A DNA stretch of 64,000 bases from Chryseobacterium vrystaatense (GCF_000737765.1 NZ_JPRI01000003.1:496001-560000); one strand, 5' to 3'; shown: positions 43,817-53,784, counted from the stretch's first letter. The notes: generated from the sequence alone by a model not told the origin. Numbers and translations: made by a program.

Positions 43817-44983
43817 CTAATGTCCACTGAAAAACTCCAGCATCGTGTGCAATGCAGTCTCAGAATGCATCTTATCACCGTTTTCCAAAGATTCTCTGGT
43901 CGCTTCGGCAGCTCTTTGGCGCATTTGAGTTTCATAATGGGAAATAGCTTCCTGCAATGTTTTGAACTGATCTGATGTCAGACACCTGCTGAGTTCCAAA
44001 GCATCAAGCATAGCCATATTGGCACCTTCTCCGGCAAAAGGAGGCATCACATGGGCTGCATCTCCAAGCAGAGTGAGGTTAGACTGAGTTTCCCATGACT
44101 GGTCCAGAGGCATATAATAAATAGGACGTGGAATGAATGGAACAGCAGAATTTTCAAACAGCTCGTACCAGATGCTGTTCCACTCCGGATATTCTTTTTT
44201 GAACCATTCCAATATCTGCTTTTGATCAGAAAAATCAAGACCGCTTTCCTTTGGCCAGTTCTCTTCCGCTCTGAAACTTGCATAAAATCCAAGATCACCA
44301 CCTCCTTTCTGACCCAGAAGCAGGTTTTTATTATTTCCGAAAGCCATTATTTTTCCGTCTTTTATCAGTTCTTTGATATGTGGAGCTGCTTTTTCTGCAT
44401 CATATACATTGCCCTCAAGCATCAAAATTCCTGAGTAAACGGGTTTTAAGTCTGTAAGATAAGGGCGGATCTTAGAATTGGCACCATCAGCGGCAATGAC
44501 AATATCTGCATAGGCTGAAGAACCGTTCTTAAAATGAATCAGCCATCCCTCACCTTTTACTTCCATCGAAATAAAATGGCTGTCCCATACTACTGTATCC
44601 GGTTCTAAAGAGTCAAGGAGCATATTCCGTAATGGTCCTCGGTCTATTTCAGGGCGGAAATGCTCTTTTCCAAAATCCTCATCAGGTTTTGTTTCATGAT
44701 CACTGTAAATTATTTCTGCCTGCTCATTAACAATCAGTGTTTTGTCTGCACCGGGACGGTAATTACTCTTAAATTCCTCCAGCAGATCTGCACCACGCAG
44801 TGCATCCATTCCCGATCCTTCATGCATATCAAGAGGGGAGCCCTGTACCCGTGCATTTTTGTTAAAATCTCTTTCATATACTTTTACATTAGCCTTTTTA
44901 AGCTGTAAAAGTCTGGCCAGGGTCAATCCTCCGGGACCGCCGCCTACTATGGCGATTGATTTATTGTCTGTTAACATTATCAT
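43817..44983 (-). CDS. FAD-dependent monooxygenase, Tet(X)-related
   Basis: 388 residues. FAD motif GGGPGG at 14-19, ERD with Arg38, DMHEGSGMDALRGADLLEEF (the Tet(X) family region), FRPEIDRGPLRNMLLDSL with the conserved Arg, and GDAAHVMPPFAGEGANMAML. It is clearly more distant from Tet(X) than the 2401 gene: the middle substrate-binding region and the C-terminal helix differ. It is probably a hydroxylase of an aromatic or polyketide compound; the substrate is unknown. The AraC gene 19 bp upstream on the same strand is likely co-transcribed and may control it. Confidence 0.87.
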   Translation of the reverse strand: MIMLTDNKSIAIVGGGPGGLTLARLLQLKKANVKVYERDFNKNARVQGSPLDMHEGSGMDALRGADLLEEFKSNYRPGADKTLIVNEQAEIIYSDHETKPDEDFGKEHFRPEIDRGPLRNMLLDSLEPDTVVWDSHFISMEVKGEGWLIHFKNGSSAYADIVIAADGANSKIRPYLTDLKPVYSGILMLEGNVYDAEKAAPHIKELIKDGKIMAFGNNKNLLLGQKGGGDLGFYASFRAEENWPKESGLDFSDQKQILEWFKKEYPEWNSIWYELFENSAVPFIPRPIYYMPLDQSWETQSNLTLLGDAAHVMPPFAGEGANMAMLDALELSRCLTSDQFKTLQEAISHYETQMRQRAAEATRESLENGDKMHSETALHTMLEFFSGH

Positions 44984-45002
44984 TCATTTTAATCATGCAA
45001 AA

Positions 45003-45767
45003 TTATTTTTGTTTCAGAACAGATAATAGTATAAATCGGTCATTTTTGTTTTTTGATAATTCCTTTGGAACCACCCCTGAAAATTTTTTGATTTCTTTAA
45101 TGAAATGGGTTTGGTCTGTAAAATTAAGTTCCGGAAACAGTTTGCCTTCTGCAATATGTTCCAAAGATGCCCTGAATCGCAGGATATTGGAATAAGCTTT
45201 TAGCGAAAGCCCAAACTGCTGATTGAAATACCGGTTGATCTGTCTGCTGCTCCAGCCTGTTTGTTCAGAGAGCTCCTTTACGCTCATCTCGCCGTTTGAA
45301 ATATACATCAGGTCAAAAAGTTTTCGCTTTCTTTCATCCACGGTTTCAGGGATCAGTACAGTGATGATTTCTGAAACCCTTTTGACGAATATGTCAAGGT
45401 CTTTGAGATCATCTGTCTTTAAACTCCAAAAGTCATTAGGAAGGGTTCTTGCGGTATTGAGGACGTCTGAAATGGAAGTTTGCAGAATATATTCAACGGA
45501 AAGAGGTCGGAAACTTATTACAAAAGCCATTGTACCGGGTGCAATACTTCTCTGCTCCGGTGCAGTTTCCAGCCCGATAAGAAAAACCTCGAAAGGATCA
45601 TCCGGTCCGGAACGGATGAAAAACAGATCAACTCTTCCATCGGGCATCACAACCACCTCTTTGGATTCGTCTGTAGGATTATGAAACATCCCTATGTTTT
45701 CTACAAAAAGATCCAGTGACAGGTCAGGTTTGATAAATTTACAATAGAATTCGTTGCTCATGGACAT
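45003..45767 (-). CDS. AraC family transcriptional regulator
   Basis: 254 residues. The N-terminal 150 residues include VVMPDGRVDLFFIRSGPDD and FVISFRPLSVEYIL, the pattern of AraC proteins with the DUF6597-type sensing domain. The C-terminal HTH has MSVKELSEQTGWSSRQINRY and a second helical unit ending GVVPKELSKN. It is upstream of the flavin monooxygenase with a 19-bp gap. This repeats the monooxygenase-plus-AraC arrangement at 2.4-4.6 kb but with tandem rather than divergent genes. Confidence 0.86.
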   Translation of the reverse strand: MSMSNEFYCKFIKPDLSLDLFVENIGMFHNPTDESKEVVVMPDGRVDLFFIRSGPDDPFEVFLIGLETAPEQRSIAPGTMAFVISFRPLSVEYILQTSISDVLNTARTLPNDFWSLKTDDLKDLDIFVKRVSEIITVLIPETVDERKRKLFDLMYISNGEMSVKELSEQTGWSSRQINRYFNQQFGLSLKAYSNILRFRASLEHIAEGKLFPELNFTDQTHFIKEIKKFSGVVPKELSKNKNDRFILLSVLKQK

Positions 45768-45946
45768 ACACTTTATAATGATCCTTTCTTTTCAAAAATT
45801 AAATTACAAAAAAATGAAATAAAAAAGTAATTATTCAGGAGATCCATTTTTATAGTGACTTTCATAAATCTTAATCTTGTGAATAATTTGGTTTTAAAAT
45901 TTGGAAAATATGCAAATAACTGATAATTTAGTTGAAAATCACAAAT

Positions 45947-47098
45947 ATGAAATTCTGGCTGTCTGTAAGTCTTCTTATCATAAATATTTCACATCTGACC
46001 GCTCAATTGATTGATAAAGAAAAACTCCTTGAGTATTATGAATCCCAGCAGTATGCTGAAGCTGCCCAATATCTGCAGAGCCTTTATCCTGAAGATACCA
46101 AAGATACAAAAGTGCTTACACAAATGGCTTATTGCAATATGATGTCCGGAAAACTTCCGGAAGCAGAAAAAAATTATGTGAAAGTCAATGCCATCGAACC
46201 AAACAATATTCCTGTTTTATTCAGTCTTGCCAATATCAATTCAAGAAGGGGGAATGCGCCAAAGGCCAAAAAGTTTTTGCTGGAAATTATACAGCTGGAC
46301 AGTCTTAATTTCAGTGCATATAAAAAGCTGGCAGGTTTTGGAGATACTGCTGAAGCAAAACTTATTTACCTTAAAAAAGCCAATGCTTTAAATACTACAG
46401 ATCCGGATGTAGCTTATGATCTTTCTATCGTCTACCGTGAACTTAAACAATATCAGCAGGCCTATGATATTCTCCAGAAAGCTATTGATGCAGATGACGG
46501 TAACCTTACACTGCAGCAGGCACAGCTTCCCATAGCCAATCAGTTGGGTAAATACAGGGAAGTCATAGAGACCGGAAAAAAGTTGACCAGAGAAAATACG
46601 GATGTCAATGTCATCAATGAGATGGGGCAGGCTTATTTTTACTTAAAAGAATATCAAAGTTGTATTGCTATTTTCAAAACACTGGAAGATCTTGGTATTC
46701 AGAATGAAGGCACTTTGTATTATATGGCTCTCAGCTACCGTGAATTAAAGGAATATGATAAGGCCGCCAATTATGCCAGAAAGACGATTGATGAAGGGAT
46801 ATCCGGGCATACAGCACTTTATTATACAACTTTAGGGGGCATCTATGAAAATAAAAATCAATTTTCAGAAGCTCAGGAAGCATACAAAAGAGGACTGACT
46901 TTTAATAACAGCAGTGCTATTTACTATCGGTTGGGTCTTCTCTGTGATTTCAATCTGAAACAAACCAGGAATGCCGTCAGTTACTACAACCTGTACCTGA
47001 AAAATAAACCTGATCCTGAGAAAGAAAAAGAACAGATTGATTATGCGAAAGCAAGAATATCGTTACTCACAAATCAAAAAGGGGCTGCAATCAAGTAG
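45947..47098 (+). CDS. Exported TPR protein
   Basis: 383 residues from the ATG at 45947 (an in-frame TTG at 45932 adds five). A signal peptide (MKFWLSVSLLIINISHLTAQ) is followed by about nine TPR units spanning nearly the whole protein, for example YAEAAQYLQSLYPEDTKDT, MAYCNMMSGKLPEAEKNYVK and EAQEAYKRGLTFNNSSAIYY. No enzymatic domain. TPR solenoids of this sort act as periplasmic scaffolds; the partner is unknown. Single gene between the AraC and PI-PLC loci. Confidence 0.87.
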   Translation: MKFWLSVSLLIINISHLTAQLIDKEKLLEYYESQQYAEAAQYLQSLYPEDTKDTKVLTQMAYCNMMSGKLPEAEKNYVKVNAIEPNNIPVLFSLANINSRRGNAPKAKKFLLEIIQLDSLNFSAYKKLAGFGDTAEAKLIYLKKANALNTTDPDVAYDLSIVYRELKQYQQAYDILQKAIDADDGNLTLQQAQLPIANQLGKYREVIETGKKLTRENTDVNVINEMGQAYFYLKEYQSCIAIFKTLEDLGIQNEGTLYYMALSYRELKEYDKAANYARKTIDEGISGHTALYYTTLGGIYENKNQFSEAQEAYKRGLTFNNSSAIYYRLGLLCDFNLKQTRNAVSYYNLYLKNKPDPEKEKEQIDYAKARISLLTNQKGAAIK

Positions 47099-47137
47099 AA
47101 TGTCTATTTAATTTAATAAGCCGGGATTAATACAAAA

Positions 47138-47164
47138 CAGCCCCAAAAATATCATTTGAGGCTG
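47138..47164 (-). terminator. Hairpin terminator after the PI-PLC gene
   Basis: On the minus strand CAGCCTCAAA pairs with TTTTGGGGCTG (one wobble), followed by TTTT. It lies just past the PI-PLC stop at 47179. Confidence 0.7.
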
Positions 47165-47178
47165 CTTCATGGGATGAT

Positions 47179-48360
47179 TTAATGACAATCCGTATTGACA
47201 GGATTCAGGATATAATCTTTGTCTTGCGGGGGCTTTACAAAATAAGAGGTTCCATATGCATTTCCCGGTCGGAAAAAATCTGTAGAAACAACCTGTGCAC
47301 CGCTGCTGAAGGCGGCTTTTGAGCGGGTAAGATCATTGATCTTGGCTTCATGCGTTTCAATGTCGGCTCTTGTCCTTACGATAAACCCCTGTTTCACCAA
47401 AGTCTGAATTTCCTGCTGACGCACAATCGCATTATCTTTTAAAATAAAAGCTGCAAAACCGTCTTCCGGTTCACTTTCCATAAACATTAGTCTTTTTTCC
47501 AAAGAGCCGTTAATAAGATATGGGTTGTTTTTGGTAGACTGAGTTCCTGCACTTCCCGGTAACAGCATCAATACAAATTTTCCTCTGCTGTCTTCCGCTT
47601 TGGGCCAGTTTTGATGCAGTACTGCCTGTTGAAGGGTAGCGAAATCCCCCTGTACTTCTTTGGGAGTAATGATCTTATCTTTTCCCAGATACTGTAAAAT
47701 TTCCTGATCTAAGTCATCATAAGCTTTCTGGGTAAAAGGTAAAACCTGAGTAGGGTTAGGAAAAATGGGAAACCCTGAATCTTTAGCTTCCACCATAATA
47801 AATAGAGTAGTGTGCTGAGGATGCTGATCCGACCATTGTCGAAGTTCAGTGAGCGCATCTTTTAGCGTTGGATAATGGGATCTGAAATCAATATCTGCCA
47901 TATGCAGAAGTTTAAATCCGGGTTGATCCAGGTTTTTAGTATGGTGAGGTGCCAGATCGCTGATGCCTTTCTCTTTCAGAATCCGGTAAGATGCAGGATG
48001 GTTAAAACGATTTCCGTCAGGATCATAATAAACATCCAGCTCAAGTCCGCGGAGGTTGGCGTTAAGCTGCTCTGTAAAACCGGGATGATTATAATTAAGA
48101 GCTTCCGTAAAATCCATACCGTTGGGATGGTATTCCTGAAATTTAGCTTTCTGATCAGCCGACATGCCGGAATCGTATTTTTGCATCAGATTCTTAATAA
48201 TAGGTGCCGCGAGATCCAATACCCTGGGGTCTACCGGTTCTGCATAGGAATTATGAGTTCCCAGTACCTGTATCTGATTAATTTTTATGTCTTTACATTT
48301 TTCCTGGGCATGGAGTATTGAAGCTGCAGCTACTGCAGCAGTGTATAGGTACTTTTTCAT
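47179..48360 (-). CDS. Ca-dependent phosphatidylinositol-specific phospholipase C-like protein
   Basis: 393 residues from the ATG at 48360. A longer frame from 48405 would overlap the TonB receptor stop and precede the signal peptide (MKKYLYTAAVAAASILHAQE), so it is rejected. The PLC-like TIM barrel shows the first catalytic His in VLGTHNSY, metal-site residues in LRGLELDVYYDPDG, and the second His in KLLHMADIDFRS. This matches the Ca2+-dependent PI-PLC1 family (PF16670-like), which cleaves phosphatidylinositol or other phosphodiesters outside the cytoplasm. It lies 25 bp downstream of a TonB receptor gene, suggesting joint degradation and uptake of a phosphodiester nutrient (inference). Confidence 0.88.
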   Translation of the reverse strand: MKKYLYTAAVAAASILHAQEKCKDIKINQIQVLGTHNSYAEPVDPRVLDLAAPIIKNLMQKYDSGMSADQKAKFQEYHPNGMDFTEALNYNHPGFTEQLNANLRGLELDVYYDPDGNRFNHPASYRILKEKGISDLAPHHTKNLDQPGFKLLHMADIDFRSHYPTLKDALTELRQWSDQHPQHTTLFIMVEAKDSGFPIFPNPTQVLPFTQKAYDDLDQEILQYLGKDKIITPKEVQGDFATLQQAVLHQNWPKAEDSRGKFVLMLLPGSAGTQSTKNNPYLINGSLEKRLMFMESEPEDGFAAFILKDNAIVRQQEIQTLVKQGFIVRTRADIETHEAKINDLTRSKAAFSSGAQVVSTDFFRPGNAYGTSYFVKPPQDKDYILNPVNTDCH

Positions 48361-48385
48361 AAAATGAATGATTGTTTTTTTGTAA

Positions 48386-51238
48386 TTAAAAATTGAAATT
48401 AACACCCAGCTGACCTCTTATCCCGGAATAAGATAGATTTTCAAGTCTGGATTTTGTTCCCATATAATAGCGGTTGGGTTCGTTGAAGATATTATTCACT
48501 TCTGCAAACAGCCGGACGTTTTTATTGATGCTGTATGAAGTAGAGGCGTCTACTGTAAAGTTTTTATCAAAATGCTGATAATGATCAGGACCTGCAGCCG
48601 TTCTTATTTCGCTGACGTAGTCTCCTTTGTAATTTCCGGCCAGGCGGAGCATAAGTTTACTGGTTTCAAAAAATAATATCGTATTAAAAATATGCTTGGC
48701 CTGATTGGGTATTGTTGTTTTCATCGTTCCGGTCTGTTTTCCGTTTTCATAGACCGGCATTTTCATTTCGGAAGCGATATAGGTGTAATTTCCTTCAAAA
48801 CCAATGTGTTTCAGAAATCCGGGTAAACTTTCAAACCGCTTGGAGATTCCCACTTCGAAACCGTAGAGTTTTGCCCCTTCCAAATTTTTAGGTGTGGTAA
48901 AGGTGTAAGGAAGACCGTTTACATTCAGAACAGACTGATCTTTGTAGATCAGATCCGTAATATCTTTATAAAATGCTCCCGCAGTGACTAGATCCAGTTT
49001 TCCGAAATAGTTTTCAAACATCAGATCAAAATTATTGGAAAAAGTGGGATTAAGCTGGGTATTTCCCTGCGTTACCGTATTGGAGAGATCATTGACAATC
49101 GTACCGGGGTTGAGATCGTTAAAATCAGGTCTGGCAAAAGATCGGGTATAAGCTGCCCTCAGTATCCTGTCTTTGGTAAGCTTCCATTTCATATTGATCA
49201 TTGGCAGAAATATATTGTACTTTTTTCCATCTTTGATATCTTCGGCGACGCTTCCGGTACTGTTGGAAACTACTTTCTTACCATGAAAGGAAATATCATT
49301 GTATTCATTTCTGATACCGCCAAGCAGCTGCAGATTTTCATTGATCCGCCAGGTTCCTATCATATAGGCGGCCCATACATTTTCTGTTCCTCTGTAGGAA
49401 CTGGTTATATTGGAATTGCTGTTCTTTCCGCTTACCTGCTGCAGCCCAAGGATATTTTGAGTGCCCGCATTGTAAAACTGGTCGATCTGTCCGTTAGTGA
49501 TCTGGTCAATCATGACCGTCTGATAGGGATTGCCGATAGGATTCATAAAACCTCCGTTAAAAGGAAAAGGAGTTTGTTCAAACTGACTCATATAGCTTAT
49601 CGGAGATCCTGGGATCCCGAGTCCTGATTTTGGCATCCATACTAAAACAGCGGCATCTACTACTTTTTCTTTATTATTGAATTTTGTTCCGAACTGGAGT
49701 TTAAAATTCTCTGAGACTGTATATTTCAAATCTACCTGACCCCGCAGATCAGTTTCGCTGTTGCGGTTTTGGCTGAGGATTACCTGATTAAGTTTTAACT
49801 GGGTGGCGGAAAGAGGAGTCTGATTGTGAGGTAAGGTAAAGTCTGCCGAATCACCCATTCCACCCGGAGCATCCATCGCAAAATACTTTCTCCCATCGGA
49901 AGCCAGATTTCCATAGGTCATAGGCTGTACAAAATTAATGATAGGATAGCCTCTGTCATGGTCTTCTAAATTTTCCGGAGAATTAAACTTAAAACTTGAC
50001 CGGGCTTTGGATAATGACCAGTCTATTTCCAAACGCTGGCCGGCCTGATGATTCCCACCCAACTGCATAGAGTATAAATCGGTAAGATAATCGGCGTGTC
50101 TTGCCTGCAGCGTTACATTCTTAGAGTCAAAATTAAAGTAGGTTTCCCGCACAGACTGCCCATCCTTATATTGACTGTACAGGCCCTTGAAGTACAATTT
50201 GTTTTTGCTGTTGATGTCATAGTCCATTGCGTAATTGAACCCTAAAGTTCTTCTGTCTGCCAGATAATCACGAAGCTGTAACTGATTGATAGAATACGAA
50301 GCCGTCTGTTCTGCCAAACCATAATTGAAAATATTCCGCATCTGATCTATGGCACTCGACCTTTGCCAGATAACGGCAGAAGAAATGAATTTCAGCTTTT
50401 CCGTAATTTTATTTCCATATACGATAGAAGAGTTAAACGTCGGAGATTGAGACATGCTGACATATCCGGTAGCGGTACTTATAGCCAGTGTTTCTTTATT
50501 AGGAGATGTTTTTGTGATGAAATCTACATTTCCTCCGATAGCGTCGCCGTCAAGATCAGGAGTCAGTGCTTTCGACAAACGTACACTCTGTATAAGTTCA
50601 GAAGGGAAAATATCCATCTGGACTCCTCTGTTGGCATTGTCACCACTGGCACTCGGCATTCTGCTGCCGTTTAATGTGGAGGATGTCCATTGGACCGGTG
50701 TTCCTCTGACGGCTACAAAGCGCCCTTCTCCCATATCTCTTTCAATGGAAACTCCCTGCATCCGCTGTACGGCATCTGCAGCGTTACGGTCCGGTAATTT
50801 GCCTATCGCATCTGCGCTCAGAACTTCCGTAATCGTATTAGAGTTTTTCTTCATGGTAAGAGCACGGGCCTGTGATGCTTTATAAACACTGCTGACCACT
50901 ACTTCCTGAATAGCATTCTCTTGTACTTTTTTTTCTCCGATGCGGATTAAGCCCAGGTCAACTGCCTTTTTATCAGCAACCGTAAAAGGGAAATAGATCA
51001 TTTCATAGCCGGTATATTCAATAATCAGTCTGTAATTTCCATCTGGAATATTACTGAGTACAAAAGATCCGTCGGTATTGGAGGTTATTTTTTCCGCCTT
51101 ATTTTCTATATACACTAAAGCATTAGGCAGGTTTCCCTGATGGTCAACTACAACGCCGTGTACTGTAGTTTGGGCTATAGCCATACCACCCAGAAAAAAG
51201 CCTGCCGCGGTTGTTAAAAAAAATCTTCTTCGTAACAT
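48386..51238 (-). CDS. TonB-dependent receptor with carboxypeptidase-regulatory-like N-terminus
   Basis: 950 residues. Signal peptide at about 1-22 (GMAIAQ). A CarboxypepD_reg-like beta-sandwich occupies about 24-95. The plug includes SADAIGKLPDRNAADAVQRM and QGVSIERDMGEGRFVAVRG, which is the style of the Caulobacter-type oligomer/polymer receptors. The 22-stranded barrel continues to the C-terminal GQLGVNFNF, ending in Phe. It should import a ligand across the outer membrane with TonB-ExbBD energy. The PI-PLC-like enzyme is encoded directly downstream. The ligand is unknown; there is no SusD partner. Confidence 0.93.
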   Translation of the reverse strand: MLRRRFFLTTAAGFFLGGMAIAQTTVHGVVVDHQGNLPNALVYIENKAEKITSNTDGSFVLSNIPDGNYRLIIEYTGYEMIYFPFTVADKKAVDLGLIRIGEKKVQENAIQEVVVSSVYKASQARALTMKKNSNTITEVLSADAIGKLPDRNAADAVQRMQGVSIERDMGEGRFVAVRGTPVQWTSSTLNGSRMPSASGDNANRGVQMDIFPSELIQSVRLSKALTPDLDGDAIGGNVDFITKTSPNKETLAISTATGYVSMSQSPTFNSSIVYGNKITEKLKFISSAVIWQRSSAIDQMRNIFNYGLAEQTASYSINQLQLRDYLADRRTLGFNYAMDYDINSKNKLYFKGLYSQYKDGQSVRETYFNFDSKNVTLQARHADYLTDLYSMQLGGNHQAGQRLEIDWSLSKARSSFKFNSPENLEDHDRGYPIINFVQPMTYGNLASDGRKYFAMDAPGGMGDSADFTLPHNQTPLSATQLKLNQVILSQNRNSETDLRGQVDLKYTVSENFKLQFGTKFNNKEKVVDAAVLVWMPKSGLGIPGSPISYMSQFEQTPFPFNGGFMNPIGNPYQTVMIDQITNGQIDQFYNAGTQNILGLQQVSGKNSNSNITSSYRGTENVWAAYMIGTWRINENLQLLGGIRNEYNDISFHGKKVVSNSTGSVAEDIKDGKKYNIFLPMINMKWKLTKDRILRAAYTRSFARPDFNDLNPGTIVNDLSNTVTQGNTQLNPTFSNNFDLMFENYFGKLDLVTAGAFYKDITDLIYKDQSVLNVNGLPYTFTTPKNLEGAKLYGFEVGISKRFESLPGFLKHIGFEGNYTYIASEMKMPVYENGKQTGTMKTTIPNQAKHIFNTILFFETSKLMLRLAGNYKGDYVSEIRTAAGPDHYQHFDKNFTVDASTSYSINKNVRLFAEVNNIFNEPNRYYMGTKSRLENLSYSGIRGQLGVNFNF

Positions 51239-51386
51239 GTTCTAAATTTTGCACAAAGATGTTTTCGCTTGGAAAAAATTCAGTTCATTTAAATTTTAAA
51301 AGACCTGTTTAGATTTTAATTTAAATTAACGTACTTGTTTTCAGTATATTATGTATGTTAAATAGTTGTAATATAACGCTTGGGAA

Positions 51387-52442
51387 TTATAAAACATGAT
51401 CTGTAGGAAGGCAGTTGAATTCTTTTTTGAAATATTTATAAAAGGTAGATTTGGATTTGAATCCACATTGATAAGCAAGATCCGTAACATTGGAATCAGG
51501 CTCTTCTTCCTGCATACGTTTGAATTGTAAAACACGGTTGCGGTTGGTGTATTCATGAAAGTTGGAAGCAAGAAACTGGCTGAATGTTATCGTAAGATCG
51601 GTTCTTGAGATTGATAAATACTGTGAAAGTTGTTCCAGAGTAAAATCCTCATCCAGATATACAATGCTCTTGTCATAAAATTCCTCTATTGAAGATTTTA
51701 TTTTTTCAAAATCTATTTTAGAAAGATCTTTGTATTGATATTTTTCCTTAAATGGTACCTCTTCATTGATGATCATTGTTTCTTTCTTCTGCTGTTCGTG
51801 GTACGTTAAAATATAAACGTACAATATCCAGGCGAACTGGATCAGAAATGAAAGGTTATATATCTTTTGAAACAGAAAAATATCGAGGCCCAATTTATAA
51901 CTGGTCCAAAAAGTCAGGGCACTCAGTAATACGAAAGATAAAAATAACCGAAACTTTTTGATAAAAGGGTTTTCGGCCTTTTTTTGATGCAGGTACAATA
52001 CAATAATACAGATAAAAAGACTTCCTATCCAGTAATGGATATAATAATTGGCAAAATACTTTGAATACAGACGGATAATGAGATCTCCCTCCGGATAGCC
52101 AAATAACTTTGCAGACAATCCAAGAGTATGGGTGAGCACGATCACAGAGAAAGGGTAGAGGAGGTATTTCAGTTTGTCCCGATGCTTGAAATTAATCAGA
52201 TAAAAAGTAATGTATAAAAATATTAAACCTTTAAAAACCCTGAGACTGCCCGGTATTTCATAAAGAATAGATTCATAGCCGAATCTTTGGATGATGAAAT
52301 ATTCGTATCCCATGTCCAGAACTACCGTTACAATATATAACAACAGCATATTGTGAAAGGATTTCCTGTTTTTGGCAAGACAGAGTAAGACAGCCAGCGT
52401 AATTACAGCCTGCAGGATGACAACCATTAAAATGTATAACAT
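51387..52442 (-). CDS. Membrane AraC regulator (multi-TM plus HTH)
   Basis: 351 residues from the ATG at 52442. The longer frame from a TTG at 52472 would include the promoter -7 element at 52461-52468. Seven hydrophobic helices (about 1-210) precede a cytoplasmic linker and a C-terminal AraC HTH: LEQLSQYLSISRTDLTITFS and VTDLAYQCGFKSKSTFYKYF, ending FNCLPTDH. The architecture is common in Flavobacteriia. It lies upstream of the TonB receptor/PI-PLC pair on the same strand (148 bp gap) and is a candidate regulator of it. Confidence 0.86.
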   Translation of the reverse strand: MLYILMVVILQAVITLAVLLCLAKNRKSFHNMLLLYIVTVVLDMGYEYFIIQRFGYESILYEIPGSLRVFKGLIFLYITFYLINFKHRDKLKYLLYPFSVIVLTHTLGLSAKLFGYPEGDLIIRLYSKYFANYYIHYWIGSLFICIIVLYLHQKKAENPFIKKFRLFLSFVLLSALTFWTSYKLGLDIFLFQKIYNLSFLIQFAWILYVYILTYHEQQKKETMIINEEVPFKEKYQYKDLSKIDFEKIKSSIEEFYDKSIVYLDEDFTLEQLSQYLSISRTDLTITFSQFLASNFHEYTNRNRVLQFKRMQEEEPDSNVTDLAYQCGFKSKSTFYKYFKKEFNCLPTDHVL

Positions 52443-52460
52443 AGCCAGTTTAAATCTTCC

Positions 52461-52468
52461 CAAAATTA
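52461..52468 (-). promoter_or_regulatory. -7 promoter element TAATTTTG for the membrane AraC gene
   Basis: Minus-strand TAATTTTG, exact TAnnTTTG, about 18 bp before the ATG at 52442; no TTG at -33. Confidence 0.45.
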
Positions 52469-52706
52469 TCAATAAACAGGAAGTATATTTTTAACAGATC
52501 ATTAAATTTTTGGTATTTTTATAAAAAGTTTTCTGTGTTTATTTGATATGTAAACCATCAGACGGAAAGAAGGCTTACGATATCCAAAAACAATGAAGAA
52601 ACTTACTGTCTACCTAAAAATATAAAATGACCATCACCTCATTTTCAAAAGTATAAGTATCCAACCGGTACCTATTTAGTTTTAAATTGAAAATAAACAA
52701 GCAGAT

Positions 52707-53702
52707 ATGAAATTAAAACTGGGCATTCTGGATCAGTCTCCCACCATTAACGGAGGAAGCGCTCTGCAGGCCTTGAAGAACAGTATTGACCTTGCCGTAT
52801 TTGCAGATGAAGCAGGTTTTCATAAAATAATTTATTCGGAACATCACGGTGTGGAAGCGTACGGAAGTTCGAGTCCGGAAATTCTTTCTGCCATCATATT
52901 AAGCAAAACCAAACGGATTAAAGTCGGAACAGGAGGGATTATGATGAAAAATTATTCGGCCTATAAAATCGCAGAATGGACAAAAATGCTGGGAATGCTG
53001 TACCCTGAACGGTTTATTCTCGGTCTTGGCAAAGCTCCGGGAGGATTAAAAGATGCGGTATCTGCCCTGAATAATCACAGACCTGTTATTTTGGCCAGTC
53101 AGGAAACCAAACTGGAAGAGATTATCCGGTATATTAAAGAAGAAAAAGGAATCTATGACGGACTGATTGCCCAGCCTGTGGAGCTTGATTACTTTCCGGA
53201 AATTCTTTGGCTCGGTTCCGGTATTCAATCGGCCAGAGAAGCAGCAACACATGGTGTGGGCTATTCCTACGCTGATTTTATGAAAAATGAACAGGGAACG
53301 GAAAGCACCGATCTGTACTTGAATGAATTTAACACAAACCAGTACAGTCCGGATCCCTCACTCCAGGTGGCTGTTGCTGCATCCGTTGCCGGAGATCTTA
53401 AATCAGCCCGCTATAATGCTTACGGCATGGCCTATCAGTTTCTGCAGGCAAGGCATATACAGGCTCCGGAAGCACTTTTGCCCACCGAAATTATTGAAAA
53501 GAGAATTATGGGAAGTGACGATGAAGAAGAATTCTTTAAGATTCTTGATCATATCATTATAGACACACCAGAAAATATTTCAGTGAGATTACAGGAAAAG
53601 AGAGAGGAATACAATACGGATGAACTCCTGATCCTCTGCAATATGTACAGGGAAACGGACCGCATATACACTTATAAAACAATTATTGAATCCAATAATT
53701 AA
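52707..53702 (+). CDS. Luciferase-like (LLM class) flavin-dependent oxidoreductase
   Basis: 331 residues. The TIM-barrel family markers are LGILDQSPTINGGSALQAL at the N-terminus, IIYSEHHGVEAYGSSSPEIL (with the His pair), VGTGGIMMKNYSAYKIAEW and FILGLGKAPGG. This matches the MsnO8-type LLM group. These enzymes use reduced FMN supplied by a separate reductase; the substrate is unknown. It is a single gene converging on an MBL-fold gene. Confidence 0.9.
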   Translation: MKLKLGILDQSPTINGGSALQALKNSIDLAVFADEAGFHKIIYSEHHGVEAYGSSSPEILSAIILSKTKRIKVGTGGIMMKNYSAYKIAEWTKMLGMLYPERFILGLGKAPGGLKDAVSALNNHRPVILASQETKLEEIIRYIKEEKGIYDGLIAQPVELDYFPEILWLGSGIQSAREAATHGVGYSYADFMKNEQGTESTDLYLNEFNTNQYSPDPSLQVAVAASVAGDLKSARYNAYGMAYQFLQARHIQAPEALLPTEIIEKRIMGSDDEEEFFKILDHIIIDTPENISVRLQEKREEYNTDELLILCNMYRETDRIYTYKTIIESNN

Positions 53703-53736
53703 AATGGCGGTTGATCAGGATCTGACTGCTTATGAA

Positions 53737-53774
53737 AAAGACCTTCTTTGTAAAAATTCAATAAGAAGGTCTTT
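53737..53774. terminator. Bidirectional hairpin terminator
   Basis: AAAGACCTTCTT (53737-53748) pairs perfectly with AAGAAGGTCTTT (53763-53774) over a 14-nt loop, between convergent genes; the T-run is longer on the minus strand. Confidence 0.8.
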
Positions 53775-53784
53775 ATCATCTCGA

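Noticed and set aside
48361..48405. Longer start for the PI-PLC-like protein
   Set aside because: It would overlap the TonB receptor stop and place 15 residues before a clear signal peptide.
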